From Nodosilinea sp. E11 (lineage in GTDB: Bacteria > Cyanobacteriota > Cyanobacteriia > Phormidesmidales > Phormidesmidaceae): DNA of 64,000 nucleotides. The position numbers were made by a program, and so were the translations under genes. The number at the start of each line of letters is the position of its first letter. Position 1 is the stretch's first letter. Below are positions 1 to 8,698 of this stretch, piece by piece. Location of the stretch: positions 3,466,001 through 3,530,000 of the forward strand of contig NZ_CP136520.1 in NCBI RefSeq assembly GCF_032813545.1, written 5' to 3'. The notes under the pieces are model-generated. The model made no database searches. It saw nothing but the letters and a program-made list of their open reading frames with translations, and was not told where the DNA came from.

Positions 1-5
1 ATCGG

Positions 6-39
6 TGAAAAATCCCCAGAACCGCGCGGCTCTGGGGAT
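6..39 (-). terminator. Intrinsic terminator of the M20 amidohydrolase gene
   Basis: A perfect 9-bp inverted repeat (12-20 with 31-39) encloses a GC-rich loop. Read on the minus strand it is followed directly by a run of five T residues, the classic intrinsic terminator layout. It lies 56 bp past the stop codon of the minus-strand gene ending at 95. Confidence 0.8.
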
Positions 40-94
40 ACCTGCAAACTGACTGGTATGAGTCGGTAATCACCTAAGGCCCTGGCCGTGGAGG

Positions 95-1333
95 CTACGG
101 GTAGTAGCGATCGAGTCGCAGCACGGTTTCAAGCAGCACATTGGCTCCGTTCACGCATTCCTCAGGGGTGGTGTATTCCACCTCCGAATGGCTGAAGCCC
201 CCTTCGCTGGGCACAAAAATCATGGCCATGTCTGTAAATCGACCCATCTCTAAGGCGTCGTGGCCTGCCCGGCTGGGCATAGGTAGGTAGCTGAGGCCAA
301 CGCTGTCACATACCTCAGCAATAATCGCTTGAATGTGATCCGCTGCGGGGCTAGGCGCGACGTTCAGCTGGGGCACAATCTCGATTTTGGTGCCGGTATT
401 CTGGGCAATCAGCCGCAGTTCTTCCTTTAGGTCGTCGATTAGATCATTGATGACGTATTGGTTGAGATCGCGCACATCAATACTGCACTGCACCTGCCCT
501 GGCACAATATTGTCGGCGTTGGGCCACACTTGTAGGGCTCCTACGGTGGCCACCTGTTGACCAGGCGGGCGCGTGCCCAGGCGGTTGACCACTAGCACCA
601 CTTGAGCGGCTGCCACGAGGGCATCTTGGCGCTGATCCATTGGTGTGGTGCCAGCGTGGTTGGGGCGTCCGGCAATGTGAATTTGATAGCGCTGCATGCC
701 CACAATGCCCTGCACTACGCCGATCTGCTTTTGGGCGGCTTCGAGCACCCCGCCCTGCTCAACGTGGAGTTCGACAAAGGCGCAGATGTCATCGCGGGTG
801 CGCTTAGATAGCGCTAGCTGATCCCAGTTCCCCCCAGCGGCGTTGACGCCCTCGTCGATGGCGCGACCGTCTTTGCGGTGGTAGTCGGCGGCCTCGAGGG
901 TCGCAGTACCAGCGATGGCGCGACCGCCGATCATGGTGTCTTCTTCATCGGCAAAGACAATTACCTCGAAGGGATGCTCTAGGAGAATGTTGTTTTCGTG
1001 GAGAGTACGGGCTACTTCTATCCCGGCTAACACACCGAGAGTGCCGTCAAATTTGCCGCCGCAGGGGACGGTGTCGATGTGAGATCCGGTGGCAATGGCC
1101 GGGGCGTTGGTACGACCGTTGCGGCGACCAATCAGGTTACCAGCGGTGTCAATACAGGTGCTCAAACCCGCTTCTACCATCCATCGCCGCACCAGCTCCC
1201 GCCCTTGCAGATCTTCCGGGCTAAAGGCCAATCGACAAATGCCACCGTTCTTTAGCTGCCCGATCTGAGCTAGGTCATCGATGCTTTGGTTGAGGCGCTT
1301 GCCATTGATGCTAAGGGTTTGTAGTAGAGCCAT
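95..1333 (-). CDS. Zn-dependent M20-family amidohydrolase (allantoate amidohydrolase / N-carbamoyl-L-amino-acid hydrolase type)
   Basis: Predicted cytosolic metalloenzyme that cleaves N-carbamoyl or ureido groups and releases ammonia. The 412 residues match the usual length of the AllC/HyuC/beta-ureidopropionase group. Visible motifs are GSHIDTVPCGGKFDG (H85 and D96 metal ligands), FADEED (E130/E131, metal ligand and general base), ELHVEQG around H190, the dimerisation-domain motif GRPNHAGTTPM around H226, RAGHDA, and the C-terminal SEGGFSHSEVEYT with the last metal ligand. Substrate cannot be fixed from sequence: allantoate, N-carbamoyl amino acids and ureidoglycolate are all handled by this group. 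It is a single-gene unit with its own terminator downstream and a palindrome pair upstream. With urease subunits and a BMP-type importer elsewhere in the window, a nitrogen-salvage role is reasonable but inferred. Confidence 0.9.
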   Translation of the reverse strand: MALLQTLSINGKRLNQSIDDLAQIGQLKNGGICRLAFSPEDLQGRELVRRWMVEAGLSTCIDTAGNLIGRRNGRTNAPAIATGSHIDTVPCGGKFDGTLGVLAGIEVARTLHENNILLEHPFEVIVFADEEDTMIGGRAIAGTATLEAADYHRKDGRAIDEGVNAAGGNWDQLALSKRTRDDICAFVELHVEQGGVLEAAQKQIGVVQGIVGMQRYQIHIAGRPNHAGTTPMDQRQDALVAAAQVVLVVNRLGTRPPGQQVATVGALQVWPNADNIVPGQVQCSIDVRDLNQYVINDLIDDLKEELRLIAQNTGTKIEIVPQLNVAPSPAADHIQAIIAEVCDSVGLSYLPMPSRAGHDALEMGRFTDMAMIFVPSEGGFSHSEVEYTTPEECVNGANVLLETVLRLDRYYP

Positions 1334-1415
1334 GGGTATTTAGTGGGAGGAGTATGGTGAAGAGATGAAACGTTTGACTCCAGAAAACGTTACAGTCCAT
1401 CATAAACCGTGATGT

Positions 1416-1443
1416 CTCTGTATACAGTTTATTGTATGCAGAG
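1416..1443. promoter_or_regulatory. Possible GntR-type operator upstream of the amidohydrolase gene
   Basis: A perfect 10-bp palindrome CTGTATACAG (1418-1427) is followed 14 bp on by TTGTATGCAG (1432-1441), matching at 8 of 10 positions. Together they also form an imperfect 11-bp inverted repeat (1416-1426 with 1433-1443). The GTATAC core resembles operators of GntR-family regulators, which often control purine and carbamoyl catabolism. The site is about 85 bp upstream of the gene's start at 1333. No regulator gene is next to it, so the assignment is inference. Confidence 0.4.
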
Positions 1444-1536
1444 AGCTGCTCAAGTTTTGTTTAGGAAGAACTTTCTGTCGGCTAATGGGGCGAGGGGTTG
1501 CCCAGACTTGGGCGATCGCGGCTTTAGCCCAGCAAT

Positions 1537-1577
1537 GCCAATGAGCCACAACGGTTAAACTGCTGTGGCTCATTGGC
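1537..1577. terminator. 14-bp perfect hairpin downstream of pheS
   Basis: Perfect 14-bp inverted repeat (1537-1550 with 1564-1577) with a 13-nt loop, 53 bp beyond the pheS stop codon. It lacks a T-run on either strand, so it may terminate weakly, stabilise the 3' end of the pheS mRNA, or be an intergenic repeat. Confidence 0.5.
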
Positions 1578-1629
1578 TAACCCTAGTATTCCCTTGGGCG
1601 ACAACGACGAGCGATCGCCCGAGCCTGCC

Positions 1630-2631
1630 CTAAAACTGTCGCAGAAACCGCAGATCGCTGGTGTAGAGACGGCGAATGTCGTCGATTTGATGTTGCACCA
1701 TGGCCAGACGCTCTACCCCCAGCCCAGCCGCAAAGCCACTGTAAACTTCGGGGTCATAGCCAACCGCTTGGAGCACGTTAGGGTCGATCATGCCGCAGCC
1801 CAAAATCTCTAGCCACTTGCCCTGCCACTCGACGTCTACCTCTGCCGAAGGCTCAGTGAAGGGGAAGAAACTAGGCCGAAACCGCACTGGAATATCGCCG
1901 TAGAGGGCTTCTAGAAAAACTTTGATGGTGCCCCGCAGATCGGTGAAGGTGATGTCGGTGTCGACGGCAAAAAACTCGATCTGGTGAAAGACGGCAGCGT
2001 GGGTGGCATCTACCGTGTCGCGGCGGTAGCAGCGGCCAATCGCCAAGGCCCGCAGGGGGGGCTCGTTGGCTTGCATATAGCGAATTTGGGTGTTGGAGGT
2101 GTGGGTGCGCATCAGCTGGCCATCGGGCAGGTACAGGGTGTCCTGCATGTCGCGGGCCGGGTGGTCAGGCAAGAAGTTGAGCGCCTCAAAGTTGTAGTAG
2201 TCGGTTTCAACCTCGGGGCCATCGGCGACGGTATAGCCCAGGCCCACAAAAATATCGACAATGCGATCGATGATGCTGTTAATCGGGTGTACCCGGCCCT
2301 GGGGGTGAAAAATGCCGGGCATGGTCACATCGAGGGTTTCTGTGGCCAGCTGGGCTTCAATTTTGGCGGCTTCGAGGGCGGTTTTGCCCTGGTCGAGCTG
2401 GGTCTGAATTAGCTCTTTAACCTCGTTGGCGATCGCGCCAATGCGAGGGCGCTCGTCGGCTGACAGTTTGCCCATGCCGCCCAGCACCTTAGAGAGCTGG
2501 CCCTTTTTACCCAGATAGCCAATCCGCAGCTGCTCTAGCTCGTCTAGGGTGGTAGCAGCGGCGATCGCGCCCTGGGCGGCCTGCTTCATGGCCATCAGGT
2601 CGGTTTCGAGCGAGGTGGGTGCGACGGTCAT
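1630..2631 (-). CDS. pheS: Phenylalanine--tRNA ligase alpha subunit
   Basis: Catalytic alpha subunit of the alpha2beta2 class II phenylalanyl-tRNA synthetase, which charges tRNA-Phe in the cytosol. The 333 residues are the normal bacterial length. An N-terminal coiled-coil arm (about 1-90), which contacts tRNA, is followed by the class II core. Visible hallmarks are [17 protein letters not shown], the [11 protein letters not shown] segment, motif 2 in [20 protein letters not shown], the phenylalanine pocket in [18 protein letters not shown], and motif 3 GLGVERLAM near the C-terminus. The ATG follows a spacer with no other gene. The beta subunit gene (pheT) is not in the window, as is common in cyanobacteria where the two genes are unlinked. 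Confidence 0.97.
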   Translation of the reverse strand: MTVAPTSLETDLMAMKQAAQGAIAAATTLDELEQLRIGYLGKKGQLSKVLGGMGKLSADERPRIGAIANEVKELIQTQLDQGKTALEAAKIEAQLATETLDVTMPGIFHPQGRVHPINSIIDRIVDIFVGLGYTVADGPEVETDYYNFEALNFLPDHPARDMQDTLYLPDGQLMRTHTSNTQIRYMQANEPPLRALAIGRCYRRDTVDATHAAVFHQIEFFAVDTDITFTDLRGTIKVFLEALYGDIPVRFRPSFFPFTEPSAEVDVEWQGKWLEILGCGMIDPNVLQAVGYDPEVYSGFAAGLGVERLAMVQHQIDDIRRLYTSDLRFLRQF

Positions 2632-2852
2632 AGGTAGGGTGCAAAAGTATTGGAATGGTAGGCTAGGTGCTCCACGACGGGAGTAGGGTCGAGGGGTAGT
2701 TGGGGGGGTACGGTGCGAGGTCTACGGTTTGCGGTTGCTAACCCTCGCGGCTGGGTGGTTATGCATGCCGTATATCCTGTACCGATCCCCAGATCCCCTG
2801 GGCTGGCGATCCGCGATCTAGCTTAACTATTTTAGTGTGGTGGGGAACAGTC

Positions 2853-3716
2853 ATGAACATTCTAATCAGCAACGATGACGGCATTTTTGCCCTGGGGATG
2901 CGTACCCTGGCGACCACCCTGGCGGCAGCAGGGCACCAAGTCACTGTGGTTTGCCCCGATCGCGAGCGATCGGCTACCGGCCACGGCCTCACCATGCACA
3001 AGCCTATCCGGGCTGAGGTGATTGACTCAGTTTTTCAAACAGATATTCAGGCCTGGAGCTGCTCGGGCACCCCCGCCGACTGCGTCAAGCTGGCCCTGGG
3101 GGCGCTCATGCAAACCCCGCCAGATGTGGTGGTCTCAGGCATCAACCACGGCGCTAATTTGGGCACCGACGTAGTCTACTCAGGCACGGTGTCGGCGGCG
3201 ATGGAGGGAATGATGGAGGGCATTCCAGCGATCGCAGTCAGCCTGACCAGTTTTACCCAGGGCAACTTTGCCCCTGCCGCCGAGTTTATTCGCGATCTGC
3301 TGGCCGAGGGGGCGAGTGGGTTGCTGGCAGCTCCCCTGCTGCTCAATGTCAACGTGCCAGCCCTGCCCGCCGCCGAGATCAAGGGAGCCAAAATCACTCG
3401 CCAGGGTATTCGTCGCTATTTTGACCAGTTTGAGAAACGCCTCGACCCGCGCGGCAAAACCTACTACTGGCTGGCAGGGGAAGCGATCGCAGACCTCGAA
3501 GATCCGCTGCCCAATCAGGGCTGGCCGCCCGAACTCAAGCAGTCTCTGACCACCATACCCACCGATGTTCAGGCCATTCACGATCGCTATATTTCGGTTA
3601 CGCCGCTGCAATATAACCTCACAGCCGTAGGCGATCTGTTAGATTTGGTCGGAGGGCAGCGGCCCCTGCTGCCGGAGGTGGCTGGAGAAAAAAAACTTCA
3701 TACCGATGGGATCTAG
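2853..3716 (+). CDS. surE: 5'/3'-nucleotidase SurE
   Basis: Divalent-metal-dependent phosphatase acting on nucleoside 5'- and 3'-monophosphates and short polyphosphate, a cytosolic survival protein. The N-terminus [10 protein letters not shown] holds metal ligands D8 and D9. S40 lies in the [14 protein letters not shown] loop and N98 in [12 protein letters not shown], giving the full SurE metal site. I chose ATG 2853 because SurE proteins start exactly at this motif; a GTG at 2835 would add six residues unlike the family. The product has 287 residues. It is followed by a good terminator at 3779, so it is probably transcribed alone. Confidence 0.95.
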   Translation: MNILISNDDGIFALGMRTLATTLAAAGHQVTVVCPDRERSATGHGLTMHKPIRAEVIDSVFQTDIQAWSCSGTPADCVKLALGALMQTPPDVVVSGINHGANLGTDVVYSGTVSAAMEGMMEGIPAIAVSLTSFTQGNFAPAAEFIRDLLAEGASGLLAAPLLLNVNVPALPAAEIKGAKITRQGIRRYFDQFEKRLDPRGKTYYWLAGEAIADLEDPLPNQGWPPELKQSLTTIPTDVQAIHDRYISVTPLQYNLTAVGDLLDLVGGQRPLLPEVAGEKKLHTDGI

Positions 3717-3778
3717 CCGCAGTTCGGGGCAGACTAGCAGCAGGGTAATCTATAGCACCTTGAGATCGGCCAACCAGG

Positions 3779-3806
3779 ATGGTCAGCCCACCCTGACCAT
3801 TTTGAT
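3779..3806 (+). terminator. Terminator after surE
   Basis: An 8-bp perfect stem (3779-3786 with 3793-3800) with a 6-nt loop is followed by TTT GAT, 63 bp after the surE stop. This is a short but plausible intrinsic terminator on the plus strand. Confidence 0.6.
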
Positions 3807-3911
3807 CAGAGTTCATTACTATTGAGGAATCTCAGGTTTAGTGCTCTCTCCTACGGCGCATCAATCATCTTGAGCCTCATCATTCCATGCTTTTCACCTT
3901 CTGAGAGATTC

Positions 3912-4802
3912 ATGGCTGAGCCAAACCAGCAGTTTTTAGTTCGGTTTTGGGGCGTGCGGGGCAGCATTGCCTGCCCTGGGCCGACCACGGTCCGCTACGG
4001 CGGCAATACGTCCTGCGTAGAAATGCTGGTCGGTGGGCATCGGTTGATTTTTGACGGCGGCACCGGCCTTCGAGAACTGGGGCTAACCCTTTTAACGGAA
4101 GGCCCGATTGAGGCCAATCTCTTCTTTACCCACTCCCACTGGGACCATATTCAGGGGTTCCCATTCTTTGTGCCCGCCTTTATGCGAGGCAATCGCTTCA
4201 ATATCTATGGGGCGATCGCACCCAATGGCTCGACCATTGAGCAGCGCCTCAACGACCAAATGCTGCACCCCAACTTTCCGGTGCCCTTGCAGGTGATGGG
4301 GGCTGACCTCAAGTTTTGCGACATTGAGGTGGGCGAAACCCTGCACATAGGCGACATCACCATTGAGAATGCCCTGCTCAACCATCCCGGCGAAGCGGTA
4401 GGCTACCGAGTCACCTGGCAAAACTATGTGGCCGCCTATATTTCTGACACCGAGCACTATCCCGATCGCCTCGACGAAAACGTGGTCTGGCTGGCCCGCA
4501 ATGCCGATGTCATGATCTACGACTCCACCTACACCGATGACGAGTACCACGATCCCAAATCGAGCAAGGTCAGCTGGGGGCACTCTACCTGGCAAGAGGC
4601 GGTTAAGGTAGCCAAGGCGGCTGGGGTAAAGACCCTGGTCATTTTTCACCACGACCCTGCCCACGATGACGACTTTATGGATCAAGTCGCGGTGCAGACT
4701 AAGGCCGCTTTCCCAGGCGCAGTGGTCGCCAAGGAGGGTATGGTCATCGATCTAACTACCTCGGCCTCAGCTCCGCTGTCCTCACCGATGATGGGTGCCT
4801 AG
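3912..4802 (+). CDS. Metallo-beta-lactamase-fold hydrolase
   Basis: Cytosolic MBL-fold metal-dependent hydrolase of 296 residues. The opening FLVRFWGVRGSIACPGP and GGNTSCVEM are typical of a family related to the PhnP/phosphodiesterase branch. The metal motif THSHWDHIQG (HxHxDH), the later HPGEAVGYRV histidine, the YISDTEHYP aspartate and the C-terminal FHHDPAHDD supply the ligands of the dinuclear centre. The ATG at 3912 begins the conserved region; an upstream TTG at 3822 adds 30 residues with no family resemblance. The substrate is unknown: cyclic nucleotide phosphodiesterase-like activity is possible but unproven. It lies between surE and ribF with no obvious functional link. Confidence 0.85.
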   Translation: MAEPNQQFLVRFWGVRGSIACPGPTTVRYGGNTSCVEMLVGGHRLIFDGGTGLRELGLTLLTEGPIEANLFFTHSHWDHIQGFPFFVPAFMRGNRFNIYGAIAPNGSTIEQRLNDQMLHPNFPVPLQVMGADLKFCDIEVGETLHIGDITIENALLNHPGEAVGYRVTWQNYVAAYISDTEHYPDRLDENVVWLARNADVMIYDSTYTDDEYHDPKSSKVSWGHSTWQEAVKVAKAAGVKTLVIFHHDPAHDDDFMDQVAVQTKAAFPGAVVAKEGMVIDLTTSASAPLSSPMMGA

Positions 4803-4917
4803 AAATCTCTGTGCCGGGGTATAAGCTGGCCTAAAAACCCGCTCACCTGACGCTTAAACCGGGCAAGATTCTCCCCCAGGCATTCGGGCTGGGAAAGTCT
4901 GTGTAAAAATGTAAAGC

Positions 4918-6003
4918 GTGTGGATCACGTCTTCGCTTACAACTGCTATTACCCCAACGGCGATCGCCCTGGGCAATTTTGATGGTGTGCATTTAGGGCA
5001 TCGGGCGGTGATTAGCCCGGTGGTGCCAGCACCTCCCCAAGAGGGCAATGCCGGGCCTCAGCTAGAGGTGTCTGCGAGAGAGGCGGCTTTGCAAGGATTT
5101 AGCGATCGCCAGAGAAATGGCCCTAACGCGGCTCCAGTTGGGGCGCGCACCAGCGATCGGAAGGCCACTCCCATCCCTACGGTGATGACCTTTTTTCCCC
5201 ATCCCCAGGAATTTTTTTCTGGGAAATCGCGGGCGCTGCTGACGCCGCTACCGGAGAAGGCGGCCCAAATTGCCCGGCTGGGCATTGAGCAACTGGTGCT
5301 GCTGCCCTTTGACCAGCACCTGGCTAACTGCTCTGCCGAAGAGTTTGTTGAGTTGTTGCTTGTGCAGCGGCTGCAGGTGCAGCATATCAGCGTGGGCAAA
5401 GACTTTTGCTTTGGCAAGCGGCGACAGGGCACCGTGGACGACCTCAAAACCTTAGCAGCCCGCCATGGGGTGCAGGTGCACATTACTCCCTTGAGCTGTC
5501 TAGGCACCGAACGCATTAGCAGTTCTCGCATTCGCCAAGCCCTAGAAGACACTGATTTAGAAACAGTCAAAGCCCTGTTAGGCAGACCTTACAGTCTCAC
5601 GGGCCGAGTTGTGCGGGGGCAACAACTGGGGCGCACCATTGGCTTTCCTACCGCCAACCTGCACCTGCCCGCAGACAAGTTTTTGCCCCCCTCCGGGGTG
5701 TACAGCGTATGGGTTCACGGGGTCACCCATACCCCATACCCACGGGTGCCTGGGGTAATGAACCTGGGCACTCGGCCCACGGTCAGCGGGGTGGCCCTGA
5801 CCGCTGAGGTGCATCTGCTCAACTGGCAGGGTGACCTCTACGGCAAAACCCTAGAGGTCTATCTCCATAGTTTCCTGCGGCCCGAGCAAAAGTTTGGTTC
5901 TCTCGACGACCTCAAGGCCCAAATTCACCGCGACGGTCAGCAGGCCCTGGGCGAACTAGCGCGAGCGCCGGTAGGCAATTTAGGCGCGATCGGGGCATCA
6001 TAA
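4918..6003 (+). CDS. ribF: Bifunctional riboflavin kinase / FMN adenylyltransferase with a loop insertion
   Basis: Makes FMN from riboflavin and then FAD from FMN. The N-terminal adenylyltransferase domain shows GNFDGVHLGH (residues 19-28), the PHPQEFF motif, ISVGKDFCFGKRRQG and ISSSRIRQAL. The C-terminal flavokinase domain shows LGRTIGFPTANL, the PGVMNLGTRPTV segment and HSFLRPEQKF. The start is GTG 4918; translation then runs straight into the conserved core. The feature that stands out is an insertion of about 40 residues (roughly residues 37-86, DNA 5026-5175) between the first nucleotide-binding motif and TVMTFFPHP. It is rich in Ala, Pro, Gly and Arg and contains a HIP1-like site. Cyanobacterial RibF loops vary in length here, but this one is long. 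Confidence 0.93.
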   Translation: MWITSSLTTAITPTAIALGNFDGVHLGHRAVISPVVPAPPQEGNAGPQLEVSAREAALQGFSDRQRNGPNAAPVGARTSDRKATPIPTVMTFFPHPQEFFSGKSRALLTPLPEKAAQIARLGIEQLVLLPFDQHLANCSAEEFVELLLVQRLQVQHISVGKDFCFGKRRQGTVDDLKTLAARHGVQVHITPLSCLGTERISSSRIRQALEDTDLETVKALLGRPYSLTGRVVRGQQLGRTIGFPTANLHLPADKFLPPSGVYSVWVHGVTHTPYPRVPGVMNLGTRPTVSGVALTAEVHLLNWQGDLYGKTLEVYLHSFLRPEQKFGSLDDLKAQIHRDGQQALGELARAPVGNLGAIGAS

Positions 6004-6109
6004 CCCTAGAGACATCACACCTAAGTTCAGTCGTGGCCGGTTGCCAGGGGCAATCATCCGCACGGATCGACCGCCCTGGACTGGACTGGGTATAGCAGGG
6101 AAGCTTGGC

Positions 6110-7018
6110 ATGCGAGAGCGGATTGAAACGCTAGTTCAGAATTTAGACAAAACCATCGTCGGTAAATCAGATTCGATTCGACTGGTGCTGGTGGCACTGC
6201 TTTCGGGCGGTCATGCCCTGCTTGAAGATGTGCCTGGGGTGGGTAAAACGCTGTTGGCCAAATCGCTGGCCCGCTGCATTGACGGCAAATTCCAGCGGAT
6301 TCAGTGCACTCCTGACCTGCTGCCCACCGATGTCACTGGCACGAATATCTGGAACCCCAGCAGTGGCGAATTTCAATTTTTGCCGGGGCCAGTGTTTGCC
6401 AATATTCTGCTAGCCGACGAAATTAACCGGGCCACCCCCCGCACCCAGTCGGCGCTGCTGGAGGTGATGGAAGAGCACCAGGTGACGCTGGATGGGCGAT
6501 CGCGACCGGTTCCGGCCCCATTTTTTGTGATTGCCACCCAAAACCCGGTGGAGTACCAGGGCACCTTTCCACTGCCTGAAGCCCAGATGGATCGGTTCGC
6601 GCTCTCCTTTAGTCTCGGCTACCCCACAGAAAACGAAGAGATGAGCATGCTCCAGCGGCTGGGGGGCGCGACAACGCCCTACGATATTCAGCCCTGCATT
6701 ACCCTCGACGAGGTGATGGCCCTACGGCAAGCCTGCGCCCAGGTGGCCATAGAAGATTCGCTCCAGCGCTACATTCTCGATCTGGTGCGGGCGACCCGCA
6801 GTCACAGCGATATTACCCTTGGGGTGAGCCCGCGTGGCTCAGTGGCGTTTTATCGAGCCACTCAGGCCCTGGCCTATCTGGAGGGGCGTAGCTATGCGAC
6901 CCCGGACGATGTGAAACAGCTAGCTCCCCACGTGTTGGCCCACCGGCTTATCCCCGCCGGACACCACCGTTCCCCACAGCTTGTGGCACACCTGCTCGAC
7001 ACTACCCCCATTCCCTAA
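6110..7018 (+). CDS. moxR: MoxR-family AAA+ ATPase
   Basis: AAA+ ATPase of the MoxR branch, thought to act as a chaperone that helps assemble or activate other protein complexes, usually together with von Willebrand A-domain proteins. The 302 residues fit the family. Walker A is GVGKT with K46, Walker B is ILLADEINRA, sensor 1 lies in FFVIATQNPVEYQGTFPLPEAQMDRF, and the C-terminal lid (AAA_lid_2) contains GVSPRGSVAFYRATQALAYLEGRSYATPDD in pieces. ATG 6110 gives the family start; an upstream start at 6041 would add 23 unrelated residues. No DUF58 or VWA partner gene is adjacent, so the client is unknown. Confidence 0.92.
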   Translation: MRERIETLVQNLDKTIVGKSDSIRLVLVALLSGGHALLEDVPGVGKTLLAKSLARCIDGKFQRIQCTPDLLPTDVTGTNIWNPSSGEFQFLPGPVFANILLADEINRATPRTQSALLEVMEEHQVTLDGRSRPVPAPFFVIATQNPVEYQGTFPLPEAQMDRFALSFSLGYPTENEEMSMLQRLGGATTPYDIQPCITLDEVMALRQACAQVAIEDSLQRYILDLVRATRSHSDITLGVSPRGSVAFYRATQALAYLEGRSYATPDDVKQLAPHVLAHRLIPAGHHRSPQLVAHLLDTTPIP

Positions 7019-7138
7019 GGGGTTTAAATGCCTGGCGGTGTTGCTCAAGCAGGGCAAAAAATCTCCGGGGTGAAATGGTAGTTTTGAGAGCCAAACAGCC
7101 CATAATAGGGGCGGTGAACTGAAGGATCGCAATCTCCT

Positions 7139-7393
7139 ATGCCAAGAACGCCCAGTGAGTACATCATTCACATGCTGTTTGATGGCGGCCACCACGAAGA
7201 GGTGCGCTTTTCTTCCATTCAAGATTTTCAAAAGTGGTACAGCGGCGAACTCATGCCCAAGGCTACTTCGGATGAATTTATTACGGTGCCTCTGCCCAAG
7301 GTAAACCCTGGCGAATACATGGTGATTCGCCCCTCTCGCATCAGTGCGATTCGGGTTGAGCCGGTGTTTAGTTCTAGTGTTGAACGGTTTTAA
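7139..7393 (+). CDS. Small conserved-type protein coupled to mltA
   Basis: An 84-residue soluble protein that I do not recognise as a named family. It has a mixed alpha/beta composition, starts MPRTPSEYIIHMLFDGGHH and ends in an apparent beta-rich half (EYMVIRPSRISAIRVEPV). There is no signal peptide or membrane segment. Its TAA stop overlaps the ATG of mltA (TAATG at 7391-7395), so the two genes are almost certainly one transcript with coupled translation. This suggests, but does not show, a role linked to the cell wall. Confidence 0.75.
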   Translation: MPRTPSEYIIHMLFDGGHHEEVRFSSIQDFQKWYSGELMPKATSDEFITVPLPKVNPGEYMVIRPSRISAIRVEPVFSSSVERF

Positions 7394-8631
7394 TGGGCAA
7401 TCGGGTGAGGTTTAGTGCATATTCTCGGTGGCTAGCGGCAGGGTTGGGGGCGATCGCCTCTCTCCTGGCCGCTGTCGAGGTGCCCTCGCTGGCGGTAGCT
7501 CAGGCAGATGTTCGGCCTCGGCCCCAGGTGGCGCAGCAGCCCGAGGCCGAGGCGGCAACGCGGCGGCCCCTGCGGCCCCTGCCCGCTGAGGCCGCCGCGT
7601 TGCTCTGGCCTGAATTGACTCTGCCCAGCGATCGCCAGGCGCTGATTCAGGCGATTAACCACAGCCTCACCTACCTAGCCACGCCCAAGGCCGCCGCTGA
7701 CTATCAGGCCTATCCGGTGCCGGGGGTGACGCGCGATCGCGTCTACCGCAGTCTGCAACGCCTGCGCCAGTTAGTCGTCATCAGCCCCAGCCCTGCGGCC
7801 TTCCAGGCGGCCCTGCGGCGAGAATTTGTGGTCTACGAATCTATTGGGGCTGACGGTGAGGGCACCGTAGCCTACACCGGCTACTTTGAGCCGCAGTACC
7901 GCGCCAGTGCGGTACCCACCGCCGAGTACCGCTATCCCCTGTACCGCCGCCCCCCAACCCTAGATAATTGGCCCTTGCCTCACCCCACCCGGCTAGACCT
8001 AGAGGGAGTAGATGGGTTGGCCAGCAGTAATGGCCCCCTAGCGGGGTTGGAGTTGGTGTGGTTGGCCAGTCGGCTTGAAGCCTTTTTGGTGCAGGTGCAG
8101 GGGTCGGCGAAGCTCCAGCTCACCGATGGCCGGGTGATGTCAGTGGGTTATGCAGGTCGCACTGAGTACCCCTACACCAGCATTGGCCGTGCCCTGGTCA
8201 ACGACGGTAAGATTGACCCTGATAACTTATCGCTGCCCAACCTGCTGGCCTACTTTGAGGCCCATCCCGAAGCCCTCGATCGCTACCTGCCCCAAAACGA
8301 GCGCTTTATCTTCTTTCGGGAAGGGGGCGAGGGGCCACCGACCGGCAGCCTCAGCGTGCCTGTGACTGCTGGCTATTCGATTGCCACCGATAAGTCGGTG
8401 CTGCCACCCGGGGCGATCGCCGTCATTCAAGTTCCTCTGCCCCAGCAGACTCCAGACGGTGACTGGGAAGAGCAGCCCACCACTCGATTAGTGCTCGACC
8501 AAGATACCGGCGGGGCCATTATTGGCCCTGGGCGCGTTGACCTATTCGTTGGCTCGGGGGCACAGGCCGGGGAGATGGCTGGGCGGATCAATACCCCTGG
8601 GCGTCTGTACTACCTACTGCTCCGGCCTTGA
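7393..8631 (+). CDS. mltA: Membrane-bound lytic murein transglycosylase A
   Basis: Peptidoglycan-cleaving lytic transglycosylase that makes 1,6-anhydromuropeptides during wall turnover. A signal peptide (residues 1-38, ending LAVAQA) exports it; no lipobox cysteine is seen, unlike the E. coli lipoprotein. A low-complexity Pro/Gln/Ala linker (about 39-70) precedes the MltA domain, which shows YTGYFEPQYRAS, YPLYRRPP, LVWLASRLEAFLVQVQGS, GYAGRTEYPYTSIGRAL and FFREG. The C-terminal 3D domain has LVLDQDTGGAIIGPGRVDLFVG, with the catalytic aspartate in DQDTGGAI. The 412 residues are normal for cyanobacteria. Its start codon overlaps the stop of the preceding small gene. Confidence 0.93.
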   Translation: MGNRVRFSAYSRWLAAGLGAIASLLAAVEVPSLAVAQADVRPRPQVAQQPEAEAATRRPLRPLPAEAAALLWPELTLPSDRQALIQAINHSLTYLATPKAAADYQAYPVPGVTRDRVYRSLQRLRQLVVISPSPAAFQAALRREFVVYESIGADGEGTVAYTGYFEPQYRASAVPTAEYRYPLYRRPPTLDNWPLPHPTRLDLEGVDGLASSNGPLAGLELVWLASRLEAFLVQVQGSAKLQLTDGRVMSVGYAGRTEYPYTSIGRALVNDGKIDPDNLSLPNLLAYFEAHPEALDRYLPQNERFIFFREGGEGPPTGSLSVPVTAGYSIATDKSVLPPGAIAVIQVPLPQQTPDGDWEEQPTTRLVLDQDTGGAIIGPGRVDLFVGSGAQAGEMAGRINTPGRLYYLLLRP

Positions 8632-8698
8632 GCAGGCACCGTCGTTCTAGCGCTCTTCTTGCTGGTTTGCCACAGTAGGGGTGTTACCCTATAGGCCT

